A stretch of DNA of 64,000 nt from Pseudomonas brassicacearum (GCF_000585995.1 NZ_CP007410.1:1391430-1455429); one strand, 5' to 3'. Positions 16,428 to 25,976 are shown, numbered from the stretch's first letter. Translations and numbers: made by a program. The notes: generated from the letters alone by a model not told the origin.

Positions 16428-18602
16428 ATGGCGGACGATAGATATTCGCTCAAATACGCAGCCTTCAATGAGAGTGGGTTGGCGTTTGGTAATACCAGCC
16501 TCGCGAGTGGTGTTTCAGCGCAAGGCACAGGTGCGTCCGCCAGGGAACAGCTGTCTGGCCTCGGTCTGGCGCTGGAGAACCTCGGACTCAAGCTCGGTCT
16601 GCTGACGACGGCTGTCGAGTCATTGACCTTGAAGCTTTCGGCGCAACGGACGATGGGGGCCGCAGCCAAGGCTGAGACGGCCAAGGATCCGAAGGGTCGA
16701 TCAGGTGGCGGTATCGAACCGCCGGAGCTGCTGAAGCCGGCGATAGCGATGGATTTGGCCATGGCCGATCTGAAGCAGGCGGGCCGATTTAGCCCTCGTC
16801 AGATCGCAGAAATGGCTGAGCCAACTCAGCAGATCGCCATCGCTCCGCTAGTGGCAGCCGGTGGGACCAAAGCGGTCGATCTGGTGAGGATCGAAAGTAT
16901 GGCGGCCAGGGCGGGAATCGGGAGCGATCTGCCCAACGCTTCAGACCGACAGTTCGAGTTGCTGCGCTTCGCCAGTGATGCTGGCGTCGCTGCCTCGGCA
17001 TTCAGGCTGCCGGCCATGGAGGTCGCCGAAATGATGGTCGGCTGGCGCACCTCCATGAAGCTCAGCGGCGCTCAAGCCTTTGACCTGGCGGATGCCTCCA
17101 GCCATCTGGGCAAGATCCCCGGTGGCGCGAAAGCGGGTGACATCGGCGCCGTCTTGCAGCGTGACGGTGCGGCGGCGACGGCGGCGGGGCTGGCCCCTGC
17201 GCAAGCCGCCGCGTTGACAGCGGCATTGCTCAATACCGGTTCGCAACAAACTGAAGCCAGCGTAGCGCTCAATACTTTCACGACTGCCATGGGCAAGGGT
17301 GATCAAGCCTCCGCCACTGAGCAAGCGGCCTGGAAGCAGTTGGGACTGGAGCCGAACGCGGTGGCGAGCGGCCTGCGCGGCAAAGACACGGCGCCTGGCA
17401 CAGTGATGTCGGTGCTTGCGGCTTTGAACGCGCAACCTGCCGAGAAGCGCCCGGCGCTGGCCTCCACGTTGTTTAGCTCCGGTGACGAAGCGGTGCTGCG
17501 CATGGCGCAGAAACTGGCCGATGTGAATGAAGCCTTCGGACAGGTGAACGACCCAGCTCAGTACGCCACGTCGCAGTTGGGTAATGGAGGCTCGGTGAGG
17601 CAGGACGCGTTGGCGCTGTCGAACACTCGGCAAGGTCAGTTGAACGTCCTGGATGCACGCGCTGACAGGCTCTCAGTGACCACGGGCAATGCCCTGGCGC
17701 CCGTCGCGGACATCTCGATTCAGGCGCTTGGTTCGCTGGCGGATGGCATGAGCGAATTGGCTGAGTCTTCACCTAAAGCCACCGCTGCCATTGTATTGGT
17801 TGCCGCCGCGATCAAACCGCTGGTGGGCATGCTGCTCAAGGCCGTAGTGGATGAGATGTCCAATCAGGTGGCCAAGCGGGTGTTGGGCAAGGCCGCTCCG
17901 CACCTTCCCGGCCGACTGGGTGAGGTGATCTCCGAAGACTTCAGGAAAAATCCTCGTGGGGACAAGCTGGATACAAGCAATGCCAGCCAGCGTCCCGAAT
18001 CCACGAGAGGACCGAAAATACGCGTCAGTACACGAGGCTCGCGGGGGACCGCAGGGCGTTATCCACTCGGACCAACGGCCTCATTACGCTCGATGACGCG
18101 CAACGCGCCCGGCCCATTGAAAGTGGTCGGCGCCGTCGCTGATGTGGCCGAGGGTGTGCTGACCGGCGACAAACAGATGATGGGCGCAGGCCTGGGAGCC
18201 GCGGGTGGCGGCTGGGCAGGCGCGGCTGCGGGGTCTGCGGCCGGTGCCGCTTTGGGCAGTGTCGTTCCGGTGATCGGCACTGCCATTGGGGGGCTGGTTG
18301 GCGGACTGCTGGGCGGCTGGCTGGGGAGTGATGCCGGCGCCTCCCTGGGTGAAAAACTCGTCGCCCCCGCCGACAGGCTCGCTGCTCCAGACCAGGTCAG
18401 CAAAGACCTGGCCAGCACCCAGACAACCACACAGCAGAACACCATGACCGCCAACATCTACATCAACGGCCAGGACCAGGCCAGCGCCAGTCAGCTGGCC
18501 AACCTGGTCGTGCAGCAGCTCTCGGGCCAATTCGGCTTAACGACCGTGCCCAACTCACTGGCCATGCGCAGTGATGCGGCCCTGACCGACGGAGGTACGT
18601 GA
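16428..18602 (+). CDS. Tail tape measure protein
   Basis: A 724-aa protein rich in Ala and helices, typical of tape measures, which fix tail length. A Gly/Ala hydrophobic stretch near residues 580-640 (GAGLGAAGGGWAGAAAG ... GLVGGLLGGWLG) could insert in the target membrane. The last part contains TANIYINGQDQASASQLANLV, a common tape-measure ending. By the rule of about 1.5 Å per residue the tail would be near 110 nm. It overlaps the next gene (TGATG). Confidence 0.9.
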   Translation: MADDRYSLKYAAFNESGLAFGNTSLASGVSAQGTGASAREQLSGLGLALENLGLKLGLLTTAVESLTLKLSAQRTMGAAAKAETAKDPKGRSGGGIEPPELLKPAIAMDLAMADLKQAGRFSPRQIAEMAEPTQQIAIAPLVAAGGTKAVDLVRIESMAARAGIGSDLPNASDRQFELLRFASDAGVAASAFRLPAMEVAEMMVGWRTSMKLSGAQAFDLADASSHLGKIPGGAKAGDIGAVLQRDGAAATAAGLAPAQAAALTAALLNTGSQQTEASVALNTFTTAMGKGDQASATEQAAWKQLGLEPNAVASGLRGKDTAPGTVMSVLAALNAQPAEKRPALASTLFSSGDEAVLRMAQKLADVNEAFGQVNDPAQYATSQLGNGGSVRQDALALSNTRQGQLNVLDARADRLSVTTGNALAPVADISIQALGSLADGMSELAESSPKATAAIVLVAAAIKPLVGMLLKAVVDEMSNQVAKRVLGKAAPHLPGRLGEVISEDFRKNPRGDKLDTSNASQRPESTRGPKIRVSTRGSRGTAGRYPLGPTASLRSMTRNAPGPLKVVGAVADVAEGVLTGDKQMMGAGLGAAGGGWAGAAAGSAAGAALGSVVPVIGTAIGGLVGGLLGGWLGSDAGASLGEKLVAPADRLAAPDQVSKDLASTQTTTQQNTMTANIYINGQDQASASQLANLVVQQLSGQFGLTTVPNSLAMRSDAALTDGGT

Positions 18603-18985
18603 TGCGTCAACAAATGGCACTCGGCAGTTTCATCTTTGGCCTGTCCAGGCATTTCGCTTACCACAACCTGGTGCACACCTCGAATGGCGGCTGGAAGAGC
18701 ATCGACATCCTCACCAGCAAACCCAAGTCCAGCCAGGTCGGCCAAGGCCTGCAAGGGCTGACGATCACGGGCAAGTCGATGTATGCGACCGCTATGGATC
18801 GACTCGATGAGCTGCGGGCATTGCAGGCCCAGCGCATCCCCCTGCCGCTGGTGGATGGCATCGGTCGCAACTGGGGCCTGTGGCAGATCAACAAGGTCAC
18901 GGAAACCCAGACCGAGATCATCGATGACGGCACCGCGATGGTGGTCGGCTGGGTCATTGAATTGACGGAGTTCGCCAATGCGTAG
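18602..18985 (+). CDS. Tail protein U
   Basis: A 127-aa P2 gpU-like protein (MALGSFIFGLSRHFAYHNLVHTSNGGWKSIDILTSKPKSSQ). ATG 18602 overlaps the tape-measure stop as TGATG; GTG 18599 is possible but unneeded. U-family proteins act at a tail end during tube assembly. It overlaps gene X by eight bases. Confidence 0.88.
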   Translation: MRQQMALGSFIFGLSRHFAYHNLVHTSNGGWKSIDILTSKPKSSQVGQGLQGLTITGKSMYATAMDRLDELRALQAQRIPLPLVDGIGRNWGLWQINKVTETQTEIIDDGTAMVVGWVIELTEFANA

Positions 18986-19190
18986 GGTTCGAAGCATCGC
19001 CGGTGATTCGGTGAATCTGTTGCTGTACCGCGAGCTTGAGCGTTGTGACGATGCCACCGAGGAAGCACTTTGGCGGCTCAATCCAACCTTGGCCGAATGG
19101 GGGCCGGTCCTGCCGGCGGGGGTGTGGGTCGTGCTGCCGGAAGTAGACCTCAAGCCCGTTGCAACTGCGCCGGTTTCGGCTTGGGATTAA
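18978..19190 (+). CDS. Tail protein X (LysM-like)
   Basis: A 70-aa P2 gpX-type protein (SIAGDSVNLLLYRELERCD...LNPTLAEWGPVLPAGVWVVLPE). This is the small LysM-like fold that joins spike and tube. It starts inside the end of U and is followed by D after an AAGGAGG site. Confidence 0.9.
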   Translation: MRRVRSIAGDSVNLLLYRELERCDDATEEALWRLNPTLAEWGPVLPAGVWVVLPEVDLKPVATAPVSAWD

Positions 19191-19199
19191 GGAGGCGAC

Positions 19200-20216
19200 A
19201 TGTCACTGGGTTTCACCCCCGCGGTAGAAATTTACGGCGCGAACGCCGCGTTGCTCAACGAACGTTTGCTCAGTTGGACCCACGTCGATGCAGCGGGAAT
19301 CGAGTCCGATCAACTGGCGCTGACGATCAGCCTGGAGGGGCTTGAAGGCTTGCCCAGCCTGGGCGGTAAAATCGGTCTGCGGGTCGGCTACCTGGAGTCG
19401 GGGCTGGTGGATAAGGGCGAGTTCGTCATTACCCGGCGCACGCCGACGCTGTTCCCGTTGCGCCTGACATTGGTGGCCATGGCCGCGCCGTTCAGTGCGG
19501 CGGACCAGACCGGATTCAAGCAGCGCCGCTCCGTCAGCCATGGCCCGACGACCTTGGGCGCGCTGTTTCGTCAATTGACCTCCAGGCACGGCTTTTCTCC
19601 CCGTGTGGCGCCGGACTTGTCGCTGATAAAGATCGAACACATCGACCAGTCCAACGAAACCGACATGGGTTTCCTGACGCGCCTGGCCCACCGTTACGAC
19701 GCGGTCGCCAAGCCGGTCAACGAGTTGTATGTACTGGCGCGGCGCGGTCAGGCGAAGTCGTTGTCTGGCAAAGTCCTGCCGCAGATCCAACTGTCGGTGA
19801 CGACGAACAATCGTCCGGGCGACCAGGCTTTTATCTCGGCTGTCCTTGATGAAACCGCCCGGGCGAAATACCAGGGTTGCAAGACCCGTTGGTGGGACGC
19901 GGCAACCGGCACATTGCGAGTGGAGGAGAGCGGCATCGCGCCGTTCAAGTCCCTTCGCCAGCGTTTCCAGAGCGCCAACGACGCCCGCGCCGCCGGTGAA
20001 GGGGAGGTGCGTCGGATGATGCGCGAAGCACTCAAGGTGAAGATCGAATGCCCGGGCAACCCGGGGCTGTCCGCTGAAGGCATCGTGCTGCTGGACCCCA
20101 CCTGGCCGGACTTCATGCGCGGTCGCTGGTCGATCGACAAAGTCATCGCCTCTGGTGATCGGGCAACCAGCTATCGCTGCAAGATTGATGCGACGTGCCT
20201 GGATGCCAGGGCCTGA
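19200..20216 (+). CDS. Phage late control/tail hub protein D
   Basis: A 338-aa gpD family protein (FTPAVEIYGANAALLNERLLSWTHVDAAGIESDQLALTI... DMGFLTRLAHRYDAVAKPV). Despite its historic name it forms the hub under the tube that holds the spike. A good ribosome site (AAGGAGG) precedes the ATG by five bases. Confidence 0.92.
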   Translation: MSLGFTPAVEIYGANAALLNERLLSWTHVDAAGIESDQLALTISLEGLEGLPSLGGKIGLRVGYLESGLVDKGEFVITRRTPTLFPLRLTLVAMAAPFSAADQTGFKQRRSVSHGPTTLGALFRQLTSRHGFSPRVAPDLSLIKIEHIDQSNETDMGFLTRLAHRYDAVAKPVNELYVLARRGQAKSLSGKVLPQIQLSVTTNNRPGDQAFISAVLDETARAKYQGCKTRWWDAATGTLRVEESGIAPFKSLRQRFQSANDARAAGEGEVRRMMREALKVKIECPGNPGLSAEGIVLLDPTWPDFMRGRWSIDKVIASGDRATSYRCKIDATCLDARA

Positions 20217-20227
20217 CACCTGCCCCT

Positions 20228-20253
20228 TATGGACGCGAGCTTGCTCGCGAAAA
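20228..20253. repeat. REP remnant
   Basis: TGGACGCGAGCTTGCTCGCGAA, a half REP with its GAGC/GCTC core, lies between D and the endolysin. It creates a false in-frame ATG at 20229. Confidence 0.6.
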
Positions 20254-20288
20254 GGGCAACACCCATAACGAATTTCGATGACCTGACT

Positions 20289-20852
20289 ATGGACGTTACC
20301 CAACAGCAACTCATAAAAATCATGCCCAACGCCCGCAGCCAAGCGGGCGTTTTTGTTTCCGCGCTTAACAGCGCCATGTCCCGCTACCGTATCGAAACCC
20401 CCAAACGCGTCGCCGCATTTCTGGCGCAGGTCGGTCACGAATCGGGGCAATTGCGCTATGTGCGCGAGCTCGGCGGTGAGCAATACCTCAGCCAGTACGA
20501 CACGGGACCGTTGGCCGCGCGCCTGGGCAATACGCCCCAGGCCGACGGGGACGGTCAGAAGTACCGAGGCCGGGGGTTGATTCAGATAACCGGGCACGAC
20601 AACTATCTTCGTTGCAGCCTGGGTTTGTTTGGCGACGAACGCCTGCTGGCTTTGCCCGAGCTGCTGGAGCAACCGCAATGGGCCGCTGAATCCGCGGCGT
20701 GGTTCTGGGAGCAGAACGGCTTGAACGAACTGGCTGATCGCGACCAGTTCAACAGCATCACCCGACGCATCAACGGCGGCTTGAACGGTTTGGAGGATCG
20801 CCTGCAACTCTGGGCGCGGGCGAGGGCGGTGTTATGCCAGTCTTCGACCTGA
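20289..20852 (+). CDS. Endolysin, GH19 chitinase-like
   Basis: A 187-aa glycoside hydrolase 19 family lysozyme. The catalytic helix is AAFLAQVGHESGQLRYVREL, with the acid Glu in HES. YRGRGLIQITGHDNY and ITRRINGGLNGLEDR are family signatures. It cuts peptidoglycan for tailocin release after the holin acts. The ATG at 20289 (MDVTQQQLIKIMPNAR) is chosen, since the upstream start comes from a REP remnant. Confidence 0.92.
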   Translation: MDVTQQQLIKIMPNARSQAGVFVSALNSAMSRYRIETPKRVAAFLAQVGHESGQLRYVRELGGEQYLSQYDTGPLAARLGNTPQADGDGQKYRGRGLIQITGHDNYLRCSLGLFGDERLLALPELLEQPQWAAESAAWFWEQNGLNELADRDQFNSITRRINGGLNGLEDRLQLWARARAVLCQSST

Positions 20853-21370
20853 TGCCTTTCTCTGCTCGCACCCTGGGTATTGTCGTTTTACTGGCAGTGT
20901 TGGCAGGTGGTCCGGCGATGCTCGCGTGGCGACTCCAGGATTGGCGTTATGGCCAACAGTTAGCGCAATTGGCGCAATCCCAGGCCGCGACATTGAATCA
21001 GATAACCCAGGCAGCAGCGATGCAGCAAAAGGCCGAGCAAGACAAACGCCAAGCCCTGGAACAACAACTCTCCACCAGCGAATACACCCATTACCGAGCC
21101 TTGAGCGATGCCCAACGTGACCAGGATCGCCTGCGCGATCGCCTTGCTACTGCCGATGTCCGGTTGTCAGTCCTCCTCGACGCCGACGATGTTGCCGCCG
21201 GTTGTGCAGTGCCTGCCGCCGCCGGCACCGGCGGCGTGGATCATGGCGCCCCACGCGCCCGACTTGACCCGGCGCATGCTCAACGAATTATCGCCATCAC
21301 CGACGCCGGTGATCGCGGATTGATCGCCTTGCAGGCGTGTCAGGCCTACGTCAGGGCGCTGAGCCGGTAA
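20834..21370 (+). CDS. Inner-membrane spanin Rz
   Basis: A 178-aa protein with an N-terminal membrane anchor (LGIVVLLAVLAGGPAMLAW) and a long Gln/Glu-rich coiled coil (about residues 40-115). It is the i-spanin that works with Rz1 to fuse inner and outer membranes. Its start overlaps the endolysin; a second in-frame ATG at 20852 forms a TGATG junction. Its second half encloses Rz1 in another frame. Confidence 0.88.
   Translation: MPVFDLMPFSARTLGIVVLLAVLAGGPAMLAWRLQDWRYGQQLAQLAQSQAATLNQITQAAAMQQKAEQDKRQALEQQLSTSEYTHYRALSDAQRDQDRLRDRLATADVRLSVLLDADDVAAGCAVPAAAGTGGVDHGAPRARLDPAHAQRIIAITDAGDRGLIALQACQAYVRALSR
21108..21323 (+). CDS. Outer-membrane spanin lipoprotein Rz1, nested in Rz
   Basis: A 71-aa lipoprotein wholly inside Rz in a different frame. 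It has a signal peptide and lipobox (IACAIALLLPMSGCQSS, Cys20) and a Pro-rich mature part (PTMLPPVVQCLPPPAPAAW), as in lambda Rz1. The outer-membrane partner of Rz. Nested coding is a known arrangement of this pair. Confidence 0.88.
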   Translation: MPNVTRIACAIALLLPMSGCQSSSTPTMLPPVVQCLPPPAPAAWIMAPHAPDLTRRMLNELSPSPTPVIAD

Positions 21371-21441
21371 TCCGTCGAGCCTTGCAAGCTTGGCATGCTC
21401 GTGTACGGTAGGCCCCACTTGCGACGAATCAGGAGAGCCTC

Positions 21442-21942
21442 ATGGACGACATTACCGAGCTGGCCGCTGAACTGGGCAGGCGCCTGCAGTTGCTCAATGC
21501 CCATGTGACCACGGCCGAGTCCTGTACTGGCGGCGGGATTGCCGAGGCGATCACGCGCATTCCAGGGAGTTCGGCCTGGTTCGAGGCTGGCTACATCACT
21601 TATTCCAACCGCCAGAAGACCCAGCAATTGAATGTGCCGGCCGAATTGTTCGGGACGGTGGGGGCGGTCAGCCGCGAGGTGGTCGAGGCCATGGTACGGG
21701 GCGCTCAGCACCAGAGCCTGGCGCGGTTTGCCGTGGCGGTCAGTGGTGTGGCCGGGCCGGACGGTGGTTCGCCGAATAAACCGGTGGGCACAGTGTGGCT
21801 CGCCTGGGGCATTGGCGAGACAGTGCTCAGCGAGCAACGATTCTTTCCGGGCAACCGCGATGAGGTCCGCCGACAAACGGTGAAGGCCGCGCTAGAGGGG
21901 CTGTTACAACATGCCTCTGTAGAAATCTCAAATCAGGGGTAG
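21442..21942 (+). CDS. CinA-family nicotinamide-nucleotide amidohydrolase (PncC-like)
   Basis: A 166-aa stand-alone CinA C-terminal domain ([53 protein letters not shown]). This domain deamidates NMN to NaMN, recycling the by-product of NAD-dependent DNA ligase. It lies directly upstream of recA, as usual in pseudomonads, and is the right border of the tailocin locus. GGAGAG ribosome site. Confidence 0.92.
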   Translation: MDDITELAAELGRRLQLLNAHVTTAESCTGGGIAEAITRIPGSSAWFEAGYITYSNRQKTQQLNVPAELFGTVGAVSREVVEAMVRGAQHQSLARFAVAVSGVAGPDGGSPNKPVGTVWLAWGIGETVLSEQRFFPGNRDEVRRQTVKAALEGLLQHASVEISNQG

Positions 21943-21969
21943 GCGATCCTCAATCGCTGTGGAATAATA

Positions 21970-21985
21970 CTGGCTACTTATACAG
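21970..21985. promoter_or_regulatory. LexA box of recA
   Basis: CTGGCTACTTATACAG, a CTG-N10-CAG SOS operator 41 bp upstream of the recA start. Confidence 0.88.
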
Positions 21986-22025
21986 GTGTTGGCCGTCAGG
22001 CCTTATTGATTACGTGAGGACTTTA

Positions 22026-23078
22026 ATGGACGACAACAAGAAGAAAGCCTTGGCTGCGGCCTTGGGTCAGATCGAACGTCAATTCGGCAAGGGTGCCGTA
22101 ATGCGTATGGGCGATCAGGACCGTCAGGCTATTCCTTCCATCTCCACCGGCTCCCTGGGCCTGGACATCGCGCTTGGCATTGGCGGCCTGCCGAAAGGTC
22201 GTATCGTTGAAATCTACGGTCCTGAATCGTCGGGTAAAACCACACTGACCCTGTCTGTGATCGCCCAGGCTCAAAAAGCCGGCGCGACCTGCGCCTTCGT
22301 CGACGCCGAACACGCCCTGGACCCGGAATACGCCGGCAAACTGGGTGTCAACGTCGATGACCTGCTGGTTTCCCAGCCGGACACCGGTGAGCAGGCCCTG
22401 GAAATCACCGACATGCTGGTGCGTTCCAATGCGGTCGACGTGATCATCGTCGACTCCGTGGCGGCACTGGTGCCAAAAGCTGAAATCGAAGGTGAAATGG
22501 GCGACATGCACGTGGGCCTCCAGGCTCGCCTGATGTCCCAGGCGTTGCGCAAGATCACCGGTAACATCAAGAACGCCAACTGCCTGGTGATCTTCATCAA
22601 CCAGATCCGTATGAAGATCGGCGTGATGTTCGGTAGCCCGGAAACCACCACCGGTGGTAACGCACTGAAGTTCTACGCCTCGGTTCGCCTGGACATCCGT
22701 CGTACTGGCGCGGTGAAAGAAGGTGATGAGGTTGTCGGCAGCGAAACCCGCGTCAAGGTCGTGAAGAACAAGGTGGCTTCGCCGTTCCGTCAGGCTGAAT
22801 TCCAGATTCTTTACGGCAAGGGCATCTACCTCAATGGCGAGATGATCGACCTGGGTGTGTTGCACGGTTTCGTCGAGAAATCCGGCGCCTGGTATGCCTA
22901 CAACGGCACCAAGATCGGTCAGGGCAAGGCCAACTCGGCCAAGTTCCTGGCGGACAACCCGGAAGTTGCCGCAGCCCTCGAGAAGCAACTGCGTGACAAG
23001 CTGCTGAGCCCAGTGGCGGACGTCAAGGCAGTGGCGAATCGCGAAACCGTTGATGACCTGGCTGACGCTGACCTCTGA
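22026..23078 (+). CDS. recA: Recombinase RecA
   Basis: A 350-aa RecA with Walker A (GPESSGKT), Walker B ([12 protein letters not shown]) and the L2 loop ([17 protein letters not shown]). It drives strand exchange and acts as coprotease for LexA and for S24 phage repressors, so it should also trigger the tailocin repressor at 6142. The ATG at 22026 ([13 protein letters not shown]) is the family start; the GTG at 22014 is ignored. SOS-controlled through the LexA box upstream. Confidence 0.98.
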   Translation: MDDNKKKALAAALGQIERQFGKGAVMRMGDQDRQAIPSISTGSLGLDIALGIGGLPKGRIVEIYGPESSGKTTLTLSVIAQAQKAGATCAFVDAEHALDPEYAGKLGVNVDDLLVSQPDTGEQALEITDMLVRSNAVDVIIVDSVAALVPKAEIEGEMGDMHVGLQARLMSQALRKITGNIKNANCLVIFINQIRMKIGVMFGSPETTTGGNALKFYASVRLDIRRTGAVKEGDEVVGSETRVKVVKNKVASPFRQAEFQILYGKGIYLNGEMIDLGVLHGFVEKSGAWYAYNGTKIGQGKANSAKFLADNPEVAAALEKQLRDKLLSPVADVKAVANRETVDDLADADL

Positions 23079-23086
23079 TTGATTCG

Positions 23087-23554
23087 ATGACCGTCGTACT
23101 CGATACCCTCGTCGCGGTGCGACGAACCGCGATGGACCTGCTCGCCAGACGCGAGCATGGTCGGGTCGAGCTGACGCGTAAACTACGTCAGCGCGGTGCT
23201 CCCGATGAGCTGATCGACTCGGCACTCGACCGTTTGACGGAAGAGGGTCTTTTATCAGAGTCCCGCTACCTTGAGAGCTTTGTCTCTTATCGTGCCCGCT
23301 CTGGGTACGGTCCGTTGCGAATTCGCGAGGAGCTCGGGCAGCGTGGCTTGCAACGCCCGGATATCGAACTCGCGCTGCGCGAAAGTGGGATCGATTGGCA
23401 AGCGCAGCTGACGGACACTTGGCGTCGCAAGTTCTCAGGGCATTTGCCCATTGATGCACGAGAGCGTGCTAAGCAAGGGCGTTTCCTGGCGTACCGAGGG
23501 TACTCCATGGAAATGATCAACCGATTGTTCAGCGGTCGCGGCACGGATGATTAA
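23087..23554 (+). CDS. recX: RecA regulator RecX
   Basis: A 155-aa protein of three-helix repeats ([58 protein letters not shown]). It limits RecA filament growth. It lies eight bases after recA and is probably co-transcribed. Confidence 0.95.
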   Translation: MTVVLDTLVAVRRTAMDLLARREHGRVELTRKLRQRGAPDELIDSALDRLTEEGLLSESRYLESFVSYRARSGYGPLRIREELGQRGLQRPDIELALRESGIDWQAQLTDTWRRKFSGHLPIDARERAKQGRFLAYRGYSMEMINRLFSGRGTDD

Positions 23555-23560
23555 ACAAGA

Positions 23561-23594
23561 ACGGCCCGCTATTTCGATAGCGGGCCGTTTTTTT
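23561..23594 (+). terminator. recA-recX terminator
   Basis: ACGGCCCGCTA-N6-TAGCGGGCCGT hairpin with seven T's, also usable in reverse for the convergent LOG gene. Confidence 0.9.
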
Positions 23595-23600
23595 ATGGGC

Positions 23601-24719
23601 TCAGGTTGCCTTGATCGGTTCCCACGTGAGCGGATGGGGTTCGGGAGTGGGCTGGGCCCAGTTTTCCGACAGGTTGATGTAGTCCACCAATTCCCTTAAG
23701 CGGCCGTGATCGCGGGCGTTGAAGGTAAACGCCAGTCGTGTCAAATGACTGAACCGGGCTTCGTCGTGCTCCTCGCCGCTGTAGTCATGTTGATGAAAAC
23801 AGTCGTTCAGGCACAGGTCGGCAAATTCTCCCTGCATTTGCTGCAGCGCCTGCTCGCTGAGCTTGTGATTCATGCGAATCACGAACTGGTGCTTGAGCCA
23901 GCGGCTGGAGTGGAAGTTGCGATAGAACTGGTTGATCTCCTCCACGGCTTCTTCGGCGTTGTACACCAGGCGCATCAATTTCATGTCAGTGGGCAGGATG
24001 TAGCGGTTTTCCTCCAGTTGCTCGCGGATGAAATCCAGGGCGCCTTGCCAGAACTTGCCCCCTGGAACATCCAGCAGTACCACCGGCACCAAGGGGCTTT
24101 TGCCCGTCTGTACCAGCGTCAGGACTTCCAACGCTTCATCGAGGGTGCCAAAGCCGCCCGGGCAGAGCACCAGTGCATCGGCCTCCTTGACGAAGAACAG
24201 TTTGCGGGTGAAGAAGAAGTGGAACGGCAGAAGGTTCGGCGTGCCTTCCACGGTCGGGTTGGCGTGTTGTTCGAAGGGCAGGGTGATGTTGAAGCCCAGG
24301 CTGTGGTCGCGCCCCGCGCCTTCATGGGCGGCGGCCATGATGCCACCGCCGGCACCGGTGATGACCATCATGTCCGAACGGGCCAGCGCCGCCCCCAGCT
24401 CTCGAGCCAGGCCGTACAGCGGGTGTTCGATGGGTGTGCGGGCCGAGCCAAAGACCGTGACCTTGCGTCGGCCCTTGAACTGTTCGAGCGTGCGGAACGC
24501 GTGCTCCAGTTCTCGTAGGGCCTGCAAGGTGATCTTGGCATTCCAGCGGTTGTGATCTTCCTGGGCCATGCGCAGCACGGTCAGGATCATGTCGCGGTAG
24601 ATGGGGAGGTTCGGGCTGTTGGGTGATACCAGGTTGAGTTGCTCTTCGACCTTGCGGGTGAGGTCGTGGCCATGGCTCTCAAAATGACGACTGAGCAGGT
24701 CATTCGGTTTATAAGGCAT
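23601..24719 (-). CDS. LOG-family Rossmann protein
   Basis: A 372-aa protein with the LOG/TIGR00730 core: VTVFGSART, ITGAGGGIMAAAHEGA, and the nucleotide-binding PGGFGTLDEALE. The extra N-terminal (about 90 residues) and C-terminal parts are longer than in the small cytokinin-activating LOGs. Members cleave ribose-5-phosphate from nucleotides. Which substrate this larger form uses is unknown. It ends convergently with recX. Confidence 0.8.
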   Translation of the reverse strand: MPYKPNDLLSRHFESHGHDLTRKVEEQLNLVSPNSPNLPIYRDMILTVLRMAQEDHNRWNAKITLQALRELEHAFRTLEQFKGRRKVTVFGSARTPIEHPLYGLARELGAALARSDMMVITGAGGGIMAAAHEGAGRDHSLGFNITLPFEQHANPTVEGTPNLLPFHFFFTRKLFFVKEADALVLCPGGFGTLDEALEVLTLVQTGKSPLVPVVLLDVPGGKFWQGALDFIREQLEENRYILPTDMKLMRLVYNAEEAVEEINQFYRNFHSSRWLKHQFVIRMNHKLSEQALQQMQGEFADLCLNDCFHQHDYSGEEHDEARFSHLTRLAFTFNARDHGRLRELVDYINLSENWAQPTPEPHPLTWEPIKAT

Positions 24720-25159
24720 TCAACTTCTCCTTCTTAACAGGACCCCGGCCCGAACGAGAGATTCGTCAGGGCCACGACACACCGTGTGTCGTTGTCGGCC
24801 CAGGCCCGTGCCTGGACGTTCGACCTGGCTCGACGCGATCTATGGCAGGCGATCAAGCCATCCTGCGGGTCCTGCTTTTTCCTTGAATGAAAGAACAATC
24901 ACACAGCAAGGTGTTGGCGGGGCAGCCTCGGTCTGCCCGATGAAAAACAGATACTTCTGAATCTAGCTGATCTTCGCTGTCTTGATCATGGCGCTCAAAA
25001 GTGACCGTTGGCAACCGCTGGCTACACGCGCTGAAATACCCCGCCGCTCGTCAGATGGCCGACCGGGCAGGTGCCGCTCTGATTTACTGATAATAAGCGT
25101 GCCAATGCAATTCGGCGCTCAGGGCTGGGCGCCACGCGATGGACTGAACGGGATCGGGC
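24720..25159. other. Intergenic region, no gene seen
   Basis: 440 bp without a convincing ORF. It contains a perfect 8-bp stem palindrome, ACGACACA-CCG-TGTGTCGT, at 24774-24792, and a GGCCCAGGC-type inverted repeat just after it. These may belong to the leader of the LOG gene. Confidence 0.5.
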
Positions 25160-25174
25160 ATGGAGGCGGGAGAG

Positions 25175-25369
25175 ATGACCAGGGTGACTCTGGAACTCGA
25201 CAGGCAGTTGTACCTGACATTGCTGGAAGCGGCTCAAGCCAATCAGGTAAGTCTTGAAGAGGAATGCTGCCGACGGCTGGAAGGCCGGGCATGGCGCTCG
25301 CGTTATTTGCAGGCGTTGGTGGCGGAACTGCGCGCCGACGATGAACAGCGGCGCGCTCGCTCGGGTTGA
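25175..25369 (+). CDS. Small ribbon-helix-helix-like protein
   Basis: A 64-aa protein (MTRVTLELDRQLYLTLLEAAQANQVSLEEECCRRLEG): one β-strand and two helices, the pattern of Arc/MetJ-type DNA-binding proteins. ATG 25175 is preferred because GGAGG lies 8 bases upstream; ATG 25160 would add five residues. No toxin gene is adjacent. Function unknown. Confidence 0.6.
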   Translation: MTRVTLELDRQLYLTLLEAAQANQVSLEEECCRRLEGRAWRSRYLQALVAELRADDEQRRARSG

Positions 25370-25792
25370 TTACTTCTTCGTCTTGGCCGGTTTCGGGCAG
25401 TCCGATTCCTGGAAGCGTTCGGTCGCGACCGGGCGATTGGTTTTAACCTCGGTGAACTCGTAGCGCATGGTGGCGCCCTTGGCCATCAGCTTACGGAAGC
25501 CTGGGTTGGTGCACACTGTAGAGCCCAGCTGGAAATACACGGCCTTGGGGTCGGCGCGCATTTTCTGGGCATGGCTGCTTTGCACACTGAGGTGATTGAT
25601 CAGCTCGGTGCCTTCGACGGTATAACCCTGGTCGAGAATGTCTTCGTTGATCGCCCGTGGCGTGCCGACGCTGCTTTGCGTGGCCACATTCTGCAGCATC
25701 TTGTTCAGTTCGAGTTCTTTCAGCGAAGCAGCCTGAGCGCTGAGGGACGTCGCCAGCAGAACGGCAACGGTAGGGACGATAAGGCGCAGCAT
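25370..25792 (-). CDS. Secreted PA3611-like protein (QS-regulated virulence factor family)
   Basis: A 140-aa protein with a signal peptide (MLRLIVPTVAVLLATSLSAQA). The mature domain begins SLKELELNKMLQNVATQSSVGTPRAINEDILD and keeps two Cys (STVCTNPGF and ESDCPKP). It resembles P. aeruginosa PA3611, a small periplasmic or secreted protein of unclear function, in the same genomic neighbourhood relative to recA. The adjacent gene's stop abuts its end. Confidence 0.75.
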   Translation of the reverse strand: MLRLIVPTVAVLLATSLSAQAASLKELELNKMLQNVATQSSVGTPRAINEDILDQGYTVEGTELINHLSVQSSHAQKMRADPKAVYFQLGSTVCTNPGFRKLMAKGATMRYEFTEVKTNRPVATERFQESDCPKPAKTKK

Positions 25793-25976
25793 GAAACTCT
25801 CCTGGTTCAGTGACTGGTGGTTCGACCGATCACATGACTGTGCGTTCAGTGGCGGGAAATTATAGGGGAGCTCGGGCGGACGGTACAGGCTTGCGCGCTC
25901 TGGTAGACTGCCGGCCTCAATTGCCTTGCCGAGTGTTGTTCGTGTCGAGTTTTCCTGTCTGTCGGCGTCGCCCCCG

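Noticed and set aside
6070..21370. Intact prophage
   Set aside because: No integrase, terminase, portal, capsid or replication genes; flanks are mutS and cinA without visible att repeats. A tailocin explains all genes.
22023..23459. 478-aa open frame antisense to recA-recX
   Set aside because: Shadow frame from third-position GC bias; the sense genes are certain.
24982..25257. 91-aa plus-strand ORF
   Set aside because: No ribosome site, no domain, and it overlaps the better-supported RHH-like ORF.
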